Below are positions 54,961-64,000 of a stretch of DNA of 64,000 bases, in pieces. The notes under the pieces are model-generated. The model searched no databases. It saw only the letters and a program-made list of their open reading frames with translations, and was not told where the DNA came from. The stretch's first letter is position 1. Each line of letters begins with the position of its first letter. This DNA comes from Viola odorata. Lineage: Eukaryota > Streptophyta > Magnoliopsida > Malpighiales > Violaceae. The stretch is taken from NCBI GenBank assembly GCA_963691705.1, contig OY829542.1, positions 25,592,579 through 25,656,578 on the forward strand, written 5' to 3'. The position numbers and the translations under genes are program-made.

Positions 54961-55337
54961 ATGTTCATCATTCCCTGCCGAATTGGTACAATCGACATCG
55001 GCAAGGCCATGTGCGATTTGGGGGCAGGTATTAATGTCATGCCCTTGATCATCTATGACAGTCTTCGTCTCGAGTCTCTACGACCTACCAGTCTTACCAT
55101 TCAGCTTGCTGATCGTTCTATCATCTACCCCGAGGGGATCATCACAGATGTTTTAGTCCAAGTGGGCGAATTCCTATTCCCAGCTGATTTTTATGTCATT
55201 ACCATGGAGAACAAAGATTCCAGTAAGTCAGTGGATGTACTTCTAGGTTGACCATTCCTGGCCACCGCCCGAGCAAAGATTGATGTTCATGACGCAACCA
55301 TCTCCCTCGAGTTTGATGGGGAGATCATCAAGTTCAA
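54961..55337 (+). pseudogene. pol: Protease of element F
   Basis: MCDLGAGINVMP (active site) and FLATARAKIDVHDATISLEF follow the D and C protease order. TGA near 55249 replaces the Arg/Gly-type codon before PFL. The open frame starts at ATG 54961, although translation in the element would begin in gag. Confidence 0.84.
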
Positions 55338-55338
55338 T

Positions 55339-57200
55339 ATGCTAGAGGCCATGCGATACCCCTCCGAATTCTCTAGTGTTAACTATATTGATGTGATTGA
55401 CCCTTCCGTTGAGGAACTTGCTGAATTTTATTCTACTGACCCTTTACAATTTTCCCTTGATAGGAGTCTGACACCAACCCTTCTAGATGTGGTGGCCTCG
55501 ACACTTTCCACACCCCCTGAGCCACATTCTGTCGTGGCTGCCTTAAAAGAGTGTGATGTTGTCCCGTATGTGCCCACAATGGTGTCTCCCAATTATCCAG
55601 ACTATGTCAAGTTGTCTCCATCTATTGATCAGGCTCCAGCCCTCGAATTGAAACCACTACCTTCCCATCTGAAATATACTTATCTCGGCCCCAACGACTC
55701 TCTGTCCGTCATCGTCTCCAATAAACTCAACAGTTCTGAAGAGTTTGAACCGATTTTCTTGCTGAAAGAGTTTAGACAAGCCATAGGCTGGACCATCGCA
55801 GACATCAAGGGCTTGTCACCAGCATTATGCACTCATCGTATTCACTTGGAGGACACCAGCAAGATGATACACCAGCCACAGCGCCGATTGAATCCGCACA
55901 TGATGGAAGTGGTAAGGAAAGAAGTGCTGAAGTTACTAGATGCGGGCGTTATCTACCCCATCTCTGACAGCCCATGGGTCAGCCTGATACAAGTCATGCC
56001 CAAGAAAACTGGTATCACCATCACCATTGGGCAAGACGATGAATCTATTCCCACCAGGATCTAGAATGGATGACGAGTCTGTATTGATTATTGCCGTTTG
56101 AATGCTGCCACCCGAAAAGATCATTTTCCTCTCCCCTTCATAGACTAGATGTTGGAACGTCTTGCGAGCAAGACTCACTACTACTGTCTAGATGGATACT
56201 CCGGTTTCCATCAAATCCCAGTTGCCCCCGAAGACCAGGAAAAGACTACCTTCACGTGCCTTTTCGGAACCTTTGCCTACAGACGTATGCCCTTCGGCTT
56301 GTGTAATACCCCCGCCACCTTTCAACGCTGCATGGTGAGCATTTTTTTCGAACAGGTCGAGGATGGTATCGAGGTCTTTATGGATGACTTCACGGTTTAT
56401 AGGAATTCCGTTTCGGAATGTAGGAGCAAATTGATGAAATGTTTGGAGCGGTGCATTGAAACCAACCTTGTCTTGAACTTCGAGAAATGCCACTTCATGG
56501 TGGATCGAGGCTTCATTTTGGGTCATATTGTCTCGGCTAAGGGGATTGAGGCAGACAAGGCTAAGATCGAAGTGATAGAATCCCTACCCTACCCAGCCAG
56601 TGTTCGAGATGTGCGATCTTTCCTAGGGCACGCAGACTTTTATAGAAGGTTTATCAAGGATTTCTCTAAAATCGCGCAAGCCATGTGCCGTCTACTCCAG
56701 AAAGAAGTTACTTTTGATTTCGATGAGAAGTGTAAAATTTCCTTTGACACTCTCAAAAGCAAACTTATTTCAACTCCTATCATTCGTGCCCCTGATTGGT
56801 CTTTACCCTTCGAGATCATATGTGATGCCAGTAATCAAGCCCTCAGCGCTGTTCTAGGCCAGAAGAAAGAATCAGAAACATATGTCATCTACTACGCATC
56901 CAAGTTACTTGACCCAGCTCAGCAAAACTACACCACCACATAGAAAGAACTCCTAGCCATTGTTTATGCCCTGGAAAATTCAGGAAATATCTCTTGGGCA
57001 CGCATGTCATCGTGTATTCGGATCATCCCTTAGGTGCCTTTTGATGAAGGCTGACGCTAAGCCCAGACTAATTCGGTGGATTTTGTTGTTACAAGAATTT
57101 GATATCTTGATCAAGGACAAGAAAGGAAGACAAAACTTGGTAGCGCATCATTTAAGTAGACTTCCAGCCCAAGAGGATGATTCGCGAGTGCCTATCCGCG
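55339..57200 (+). pseudogene. pol: Reverse transcriptase and RNase H of element F
   Basis: Linker and N-terminal part are in 55339-56064 (YPISDSPWVSLIQVMPKK). The palm is in 56149-56943: YSGFHQIPVAPEDQEKTTF, RMPFGLCNTPATFQRCM, FMDDFTVYRNSV. RNase H has CDASNQALSAVLGQK and [10 protein letters not shown], after which TAG at 56941-56943 stops the frame. The end of RNase H ([19 protein letters not shown]) is in another frame after 57030. F therefore needs at least three repairs to read through. Confidence 0.86.
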
Positions 57201-58506
57201 ATACCTTCCCAGACGAACAATTGTGTCTTGCCCATGCCGTTCAGTTTCCATAGTTCTCGGACATAGCCAATTTTTGTGCTACTGGTACCTACCCCGCAGA
57301 TGCGTCCCCCTGCGAATGCAATAGGATCCGGAGGCAATCCAAGTACTATATTTGGGATAGCCCATATTTGTGGAAGCACTGCTGGACCAGATCATACGCC
57401 GTTGCGTCACTATGGACGAGGTGCCCTCGATCCTAAAATTCTGCCATTCAGCTACTAAAGGAGGACACTTCGCGACCAAGAAGACTGCTCTCAAGGTCTT
57501 GGAAGTCGGTCTCTACTGGCCATCCATCTTCAAGGACTGCTATCTTTTCTGTGCTTCGTGCCCTCGATGCCAAGCCACTGGGAATATCAGGGCCAGGAAC
57601 CTGATGCCTCTGACCAGTATTATTCCATGCGAGATTTTTGATATCTGGGGTATAGACTTCATAGACCCGTTCCCCAATTCCTTCGGCAATGTCTACATCT
57701 TTCTCGCCATTGATTATGTTTCAAAGTGGGTCGAGGCCAAGGCAACTCGGACAGATGATTCCAAGGTGGTAGTGATCTTCCTACGCACCCATATCTTCAA
57801 TAGGTTTGGTACGTCTCGTCCCTCATTAGTGATCGGGGTACCCATTTCTGCAACCGTGTCGTGACCTTTCTTCTGACCAAGTATGGGGTCCATCACAGAA
57901 CCTCTACAGCTTATCATCCTCAGACAAATGGCCATGCTGAAGTATCCAACCGTGAGATTAAGTCTATCCTAGAGAAAACGGTTAACCAATCCTGAAAGGA
58001 TTGGAGTTTGAAGTTGGATGACGCCCTCTGGGCATACCAGACAACTTTCAAGACCCCGATAGGGATGACACCCTATCGACTTGTTTATGGGAAGCCGTGT
58101 CACCTACCCGTCGAGATAGAGCACAAGGCATTTTGGGCCATCCGAAAGTGAACACAGATCTAGGGCATGCCGGCCAGAATCGACGCTTATGAAAATGCTC
58201 TGCTTTACAAGGGCAAGACCAAAGCTTATCATGACAGGCACCTTCATCCCAAAACTTTTTCCATTGGACAAAAAGTATTGTTGTACAACTCACGTTTGCG
58301 GTTTTTTGCAGGGAAACTAAAATAGAAATGGTCTAGACCTTTCGTGGTCATGATAGTGTTCGACCACGGTGCAATAGAAATTCAGAATCCTGACACAGGA
58401 ACAATCTTCAAAGTGAACGGCCACATGCTAAAGCCCTTCTATGAAGGATTTAAGCCCTCAACCATTGAAGAAATGATGGTGGATCCTCCAACTATCGAGA
58501 CCTAGA
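57201..58506 (+). pseudogene. pol: Integrase of element F
   Basis: The zinc region (CASCPRCQATGNI) and first Asp (LAIDYVSKW) are open in 57370-57864. The second Asp (near [11 protein letters not shown], with a frameshift just before) and the Glu in [12 protein letters not shown] (about 57927-57960, Glu kept, unlike C and D) are readable in other frames. The C-terminal part (58200-58480) has stops. The end is the stop at about 58504. Spacer 58507-59069 is non-coding. Confidence 0.82.
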
Positions 58507-59069
58507 TTGTCAGAAGACGTCGGGGCCTCGACGAGTAAAAAGTCCACACTGGAGATATTCCAAATGATGTTCCATTCTTTCCTCCCTCCTTTCTCTCTTC
58601 TATTTAATTCTAGAACTTTTAACTTTTAACTTTTTATTTAATTTTATTTCCCCTTTATTAGTTAAGATTTCTTTTCCTTATTTTTATCCCCTAATCTCTC
58701 TCCTTTCCCTTTCCCAAACGATTCTATTCTCTTCAATTATTATCTTTCCACTTATTCTCTCCTTTTGTCTTTATCTGCTCTAACTACCATCTTTTTAAAT
58801 TTTCAAAAAGGCAGACGGTTGGGATACGCGGACCCGCGCTCTGTCTCTCCTGGTTCCAAGACGCCACCTCAACCCAGGAGACAAAAAGGTAACCCTAATT
58901 AATACCTTGTCAGCCGTCAGCCGCTTTTCAGTACGCTCCCCCTCGTCCTTTCCCATCTCCCCTCCAACTATTATCCACATCCCTCTCACAACTCCACTGA
59001 CCCATCACCATCAAAGCAAAAAAAATCAACCTCTCTCTCTCTTACAAATCACCTCTCTCACCCTTCCCC

Positions 59070-59115
59070 ATGACTATCAAGCGGGTAGCTCACAACCAAA
59101 AGGTTCAAAATGGTC
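59070..59115 (+). pseudogene. Start of the third ORF of element F, truncated
   Basis: ATG at 59070 begins MTIKRVAHNQKVQN, similar to the start of D's third ORF (MGRIKRVAHKKTSG). Homology to D is lost within 15 to 20 codons, so F was cut here. Confidence 0.6.
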
Positions 59116-60137
59116 ATTTGGTAGAATATGATTAAAACCCTCTCGTGGGTAACAACTCCTGTAAACCCATCTGCTAGGTAGAGAAAAAGACGGAACGAGC
59201 AGTAATCGCATCTACATCGTGAAAACTCGATAAAGTCCAGCTACTAGAACATTCTCCTCGAGGCTGGACGGAGCTGAGTCCATCACTCATCTCTTTCTCC
59301 GATGTTTGACACAAACCATATTTGGACAAAAATATTCCAAATTTTTTTAGAAGAAATTCAAGTTACATGAAATTAAGCAACTGGGAAGAACAAGCCTTAA
59401 ACTAGACTTTAGCGCTTCTTTAGCGGATGACAACTGTTAGGCCTTAAGATAATAGCCCTATATTTTACCAAGCTTGTAATACCAGACACTAGGTATGGGT
59501 TGCTCTATCGGCCTAAGACCACGCCAGATCCCGCTCGTTTACTTTATAATGAAAAAGGGTGAGTTGAAAAAATAGTCTAAATTGGAAAAAAAGGTTTATA
59601 GGTAGCTTATTCCATAACGTCTCCACCATCTTGAACTAGAGTTCAATCAAACACCCCACATATCTCCATAAATATATTTTTGTCGTGCCAAACAAATAAG
59701 GTAATATTTACTTGTCTATTCCTAAGCAGTAAAATGTCTCCTACCATAACGGTACAACAAACTCTAACTATACAAATGGTATAAATATAGCTCTCTGTGG
59801 AGTCTTATAAACATAAAACAATCGGTGGTGGAAACACAGTGGCTAGGGTGGATGGACCTTCGCACCCCCTAAGATGTTATGAAACTACTGATTTAGTCCC
59901 TTAAGTTTTATTTTTTTTCAAATAACCATACATTATAATGTTAAAATCTTAGGTTTGCCCCCCATAATTTTTTCATAAGTTTCAAATATAGTCCTTAATT
60001 TTTTGTTTTTTCAATTAATCATAAGGGTAATGACATCTTGGACCCTTATACTCGTCTGAAATTGTTATAATTGACCCTATGTTAATTTTTTTTGCTATAA
60101 TAAACATTGTACTCGTCTGAAATTGTTATAATGGACC
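59116..60137. other. Unclassified 1-kb region before the 820-bp-LTR element
   Basis: No gene, no repeat family and no clear similarity to anything else in the window. From about 60020 the DNA is a short tandem array of about 55-bp units (GAAATTGTTATAATGGACCC type) that the next element inserted into. Confidence 0.5.
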
Positions 60138-60142
60138 CTATG

Positions 60143-60962
60143 TGTTAAGGTCTAAGCCTTGGTGTGCAAGCTTAGCCTTAACATGGATCCTGAGATGTGC
60201 CGAAGACGCATGGATTTGACGGATAGTCCCTTTATAGGGTCTGTGAAGGGAAAGTCTAATTGGGTGTGATAGCTCTCCACCAACCCCTGGGCAAGATATG
60301 AGAATATGCTTGCCTAAGTGAGCTTCTCCTATGCGGGTTCGACATAGGTATGCGAGTGAGCCTTTCGGGTTAAGGAAGGAGCGTTGCCATCATGGCTGTG
60401 CTATGATGGCCACTTCTAGTTAGTTCCGTGTTAGAACTAGTAGTGCGCATATATGACAGGGACGAGGTTTGAGAAGGATTGCGGGGGTTGCTACGGAAGA
60501 ACTATCTAAGGGTTCGAGGATCGAATAAAGGCCTTGCCTTAGGCGTAGGGCAAGCATAGGCCGAGGTGAGAGAACTCGGCCTATGACATGGTCGTGCATT
60601 GCTGAGAGGCGCGGGCAAACATGGGCTAGAGGCCCGAGAGGGCGCGGCCTCGAGAGATGGCAGAGGACGAGAGAAGCCTTCCTACGAGACGCATACGAGC
60701 GACTCAGGCGATGGCCTTGAGTATCATGGACTCGCCTTAGTTGGGCGTGTGCGCGAGAAGTAAAGAATGGCTTGGGCGTTAGTCGTGGGTTAGACTAAGC
60801 CATAAGAGATCGGATGAGTCGGTGCTGAGTCTTGTCAATAGTTCTGCACGATACGAAGCTATATGAGGGTCGTCAGAGACTACTGTCAAGGACAGGGGAA
60901 ATGCTGGCCTAGATTATGGAATCTAGGCGCCGCACGGGCCTCAGAATAGTTAGGCCGTGATA
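60143..60962 (+). repeat. 5' LTR of the non-coding element (820 bp)
   Basis: Direct repeat of 62950-63769, starting TGTTAAGGTCTAAGCC. The last bases are GTGATA instead of GTGACA. Confidence 0.94.
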
Positions 60963-61394
60963 GTTGGTAGTGGAGCTAAACGAGTAAGACTTATGCACGT
61001 GAAGTGCATTAGTCCAATGTGGCGAGCCTAAGCTCGATAACATCTTGTGATGTCAAGATGCGAGAATGTGAGTTGACGGGAATGATGAACCCGTGGATGC
61101 TAATACGAAATTAGCCATTATTAAGAGTGAGATGTCGGTATGACAACAACGAGTGAGACACTAGAGGCCAAGTGCTCTAGATGAGAATGCGATGGCTGTT
61201 GTTCGGAAGAAACACGCCGGAGTGTGAGAAATGCGGAGAAAGCTAGTGGTTGGCTTCTGTATTGTACACATCACATAGTGATCATGCAATAAGTTCCAAC
61301 ACGAGCCCTATCGAGATAAAGGGCCGAGTTTAGATACGAAAGTATCGGTGATTATGTAGATTGAGGAGTGAGTCTATTAAGACATTGGTGGGTA

Positions 61395-62565
61395 GCTAGA
61401 GTTCCTAGTCCGTACTCTGGGTGGCTAAAGTCCCTAGTCCATCGTTATGGGTAGCTAGAGTTCTAGTCCATAGTTATGGGTTATGGGTAGCTAGAGTTCT
61501 AGTCCATAATTATGGATAGCTAGAGTCTTTAGAGCATTGTATGGGTAGTTAGCGTTCTAGTCCACAAAAATGGTTAATAGAATGCACAAGTCAAGTCAGA
61601 CATAATGCAAGAGTGAGTCTGAATATGATATGGAAAATTGATTCAGGCAGTGGGAATTGAGTGAGTAATGATGGACAAGAAATCTAAGAAGGAAGTGCTC
61701 CTATAGAGATTGTCTTGAGCCCTGCATTCGCACCTGACCCATGTAAGTAGGGGCGAATCAACCCTTTGAGATAGATCGATGAGGACATCGATGGTTGAAG
61801 TGGAGGAGGAAGCGAGTCATGAGATCTCATACGTGAGATCTCAAGCACATGGTAACATGTGTGGCTTATGGAATGAGTATGTATGCGCGGGAAGCGCATG
61901 AGCGTAGCCTGAGATGAGTCATGAGATCTCATACGTGAGATCTCAAGCACATAGTAACATGTGTGGCTTATGGAATGAGTATGCATGCGCGGGAAGCGCA
62001 TGAGCGTAGCCTGAGATGAGTATGGCTTACTATGCATATGAAGTGCATAAGCGCAAAGAGGCGAAGAGAATACGCAGAGGCATTTTTATATGTATGTGAC
62101 AATCTAGCTATACATATGAGACTCATTGGCTCAGAGGAATTGAGCCAGGTGAGAGAATGAGAATGCGCAGAGGCGCTTGGCTTAGAGGGATATGATATAA
62201 TGCGCAGAGGCGCTCAACTTAGTGGGGTGCCGTGCGACCCACTTAGGACATAAGATATCGATTCGATGGAACGACACACCTACGTGCTAAGTGGGTTGGT
62301 TCGGAAGGATGACTCGTCTATGTGCTAGAAACGCTTGGGCCATGTGAAAGCTGGACAAGCGGATCTAGTACCAGATGCTGGAAGGGAAACAAAGTGTTAC
62401 GCGATGCTACAACCCTAGGAAGTAGGCTTTGGTGAGCGTAATGAGAATGGTGAAAAGAAAGAGTGATAAAACGAGTGTAATGAGGAAACAACCCGCATGA
62501 AAAGAGTGAGCATGCGATTGAGGGAAAATAGCCCGCATGAAAAGAGTGAGCATGCGATTGAGGGA
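61395..62565. repeat. Internal repeat blocks of the non-coding LTR element
   Basis: The interior contains several short duplications: the word GGGTAGCTAGAGTTCTAG repeated with changes (61395-61570), a 102-bp tandem pair starting GAGTCATGAGATCTC (61814 and 61916), GCGCAGAGGCGC words (62070-62220), and a 39-bp pair, CCGCATGAAAAGAGTGAGC (about 62490 and 62530). No gene. Confidence 0.82.
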
Positions 62566-62949
62566 TAAAAGATAAGAGAGAGTGGCGGGAAGACGTGGCA
62601 TTGTAAGTATGATCGATAGGTTCCAAGGGTATCGACTAGAAGGGTCGGATACTGACGAAATATCGATCATGCCTAGAATGTACTTCTTCAGAGGCGAGTG
62701 TGAGACACGAGCTGTGAAAAGAAACTGAGCGATGAGACCACAATCTGAGGAGTTGGGAAGAGTGAAAAGAAGGCTAAAGGAGAGATAAAGAAATGAGTGA
62801 AAAGAATAATGAGTATTGAAGTGTGGGAGAGCCTATGATAATCTATTATGGCCTTAACGTGTTCTAACCTCATATTCCTTGGTAACGCAGGTCTAAGGAG
62901 ATTGGAAATCCAGTCGATGAGGGCACCGACATTACTAAGTGGGGGAGAG

Positions 62950-63769
62950 TGTTAAGGTCTAAGCCTTGGTGTGCAAGCTTAGCCTTAACATGGATCCTGA
63001 GATGTGCCGAAGACGCATGGATTTGACGGATAGTCCCTTTATAGGGTCTGTGAAGGGAAAGTCTAATTGGGTGTGATAGCTCTCCACCAACCCCTGGGCA
63101 AGATATGAGAATATGCTTGCCTAAGTGAGCTTCTCCTATGCGGGTCCGGCATAGGTGTGCGAGTGAGCCTTTCGGGTTAAGGAAGGAGTGCTGCCATCAT
63201 GGCTGTGCTATGATGGCCACTTCTAGTTAGTTCCGTGTTAGAACTAGTAGTGCGCATATATGACAGGGACGAGGTTTGAGAACGATTGCGGGGGTTGCTA
63301 CGGAAGAACTATCTAAGGGTTCGAGGATCGGATAAAGGCCTTGCCTTAGGCGTAGGGCAAGCATAGGCCGAGGTGAGAGAACTCGGCCTATGACATGGTC
63401 GTGCGTTGCTGAGAGGCGCGGGCGAACATGGGCTAGAGGCCCGAGAGGGCGCGGCCTCGAGAGATGGCCGAGGATGAGAGAAGCCTTCCTACGAGATGCA
63501 TACGAGCGACTCAGGCGATGGCCTTGAGTATCATGGACTCGCCTTAGTCGGGCGTGTGCGCGAGAAGTAAAGAATGGCTTGGGCGTTAGTCGTGGGTTAG
63601 ACTAAGCCATAAGAGATCGGATGAGTCGGTGCTGAGTCTTGTCAATAGTTCTGCACGAGACGAAGTTATATGAGGGTCGTCAGAGACTACTGTCAAGGAC
63701 AGGGGAAAGGCTGGCCTAGATTGTAGAATCTAGGCGCCGCACGGGCCTCAGAATAGTTAGGTCGTGACA
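62950..63769 (+). repeat. 3' LTR of the non-coding element (820 bp)
   Basis: Direct repeat of 60143-60962, starting TGTTAAGGTCTAAGCC and ending GTGACA, followed by target duplication CTATG (63770-63774). Confidence 0.94.
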
Positions 63770-63774
63770 CTATG

Positions 63775-64000
63775 TTAACTTTATTGCTATAATAGACCAT
63801 GTACTCGAACAAAATTGTTACAATGGACTCTTTGTTAACACGTAGCGCTTTTCTTCTGTCAATTGCTTAAATGGATTTAATTTTCTGAATTTTTTTTCCA
63901 AATTTCCACTTTTACACGGTTATAATTGTGCCACTGCTCTCAAAATTATCCCGATCTAGTAGATTTGATGGTCAATTCTTTTATACATTTTTTTATATTT
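63775..64000. other. AT-rich flank with 55-bp units
   Basis: Continues the tandem units that flank the LTR element (CTATAATAGACCATG type). Nothing else recognised. Confidence 0.5.

Larger units (their letters stand above)
51337..59115 (+). mobile_element. Athila-type Ty3/gypsy element F, 3' end missing
   Basis: Contains a full 5' LTR (51337-52956), a tRNA-Asp type primer site at 52962, gag, protease, reverse transcriptase, RNase H, integrase and the start of the third ORF at 59070. Homology with D ends about 59096-59115, and no 3' LTR or purine tract follows. Several stops and frameshifts. It interrupts the LINE at 51336. The LTR resembles D's in layout but is a different copy. Confidence 0.9.
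60143..63769 (+). mobile_element. Non-coding LTR retrotransposon (820-bp LTRs, 3.6 kb)
   Basis: Two direct 820-bp LTRs, TGTTAAGG to a CA end (decayed to TA in the first), with target duplication CTATG at 60138-60142 and 63770-63774. After the 5' LTR a primer-site-like TGGTAGTGGAGC (60965-60976) resembles the initiator-Met site TGGTATCAGAGC. A GGGGGAGAG purine tract (62941-62949) precedes the 3' LTR. The 1987-bp interior has no gag or pol and no open frame with motifs. The LTRs differ by about 20 substitutions by eye and no length change. It must be mobilised by proteins from another element. Confidence 0.93.

Noticed and set aside
58795..59131. Genes in the spacer after F's integrase
   Set aside because: Frames are short and proline/serine/threonine-rich by composition. 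Only the start of the third ORF at 59070 matches D.
60143..63769. CRISPR array or satellite
   Set aside because: The large direct repeats are two LTRs with a target duplication, not short regular repeats with unique spacers. The window is plant nuclear DNA.

Overview
This window looks like nuclear DNA of a flowering plant, probably a eudicot. The evidence is one spliced host gene of the FAR1/FHY3 DNA-binding family with GT-AG introns, surrounded by plant-type LTR retrotransposons (Ty3/gypsy Tat and Athila lineages, Ty1/copia), a LINE, two hAT-like non-autonomous DNA transposons and a fragment of an endogenous Caulimoviridae virus. More than 80 percent of the 64 kb is mobile DNA, most of it broken by stop codons and frameshifts.

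Layout. 1-3179: 5' part of a Tat-type Ty3/gypsy element (A, minus strand), running off the left edge. 3180-6874 and 18207-20474: two halves of an old, decayed Athila-type element (C, plus). A sits in its 5' LTR, a complete Tat element (B, 6880-18201, plus, TSD GATGT) splits its reverse transcriptase, and an Athila-type element (D, 20475-32587, minus) cuts it after integrase. D keeps a full 3' LTR but only 112 bp of its 5' LTR, because an endogenous caulimovirid segment (32588-35218) begins there. 35219-37015: small decayed genes, one with a GRF zinc finger. 37016-39153: a gag-and-LTR remnant of a third Tat-type element (G, minus).

39154-43426 holds the only convincing host gene, the FAR1-like two-exon gene (40116-42654, plus). 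It is followed by a hAT-like element (43427-44406), AT-rich DNA, and a minus-strand LINE (about 45732-51336). The LINE is interrupted by a copia element that keeps gag but no polymerase (45851-48882, TSD AATAG) and by a second hAT-like element (49322-49929). A plus-strand Athila element (F, 51337 to about 59115) follows and is cut off at the start of its third ORF. After 1 kb of unclassified DNA comes a non-coding LTR element (60143-63769, TSD CTATG, two 820-bp LTRs).

How the parts work together. The retroelement genes follow the usual order: gag, protease, reverse transcriptase, RNase H, integrase. Tat element B adds a second RNase H domain and, between pol and the 3' LTR, an antisense gene with an in-frame intron. 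The non-autonomous elements (gag-only copia, the 820-bp-LTR element, both hAT-like elements) would need enzymes from copies elsewhere. None of the autonomous-type elements seen here has an unbroken pol. The insertion order is partly readable: C and the LINE are old hosts; A, B, D, F, the copia element and a hAT came later; the viral segment adjoins D.
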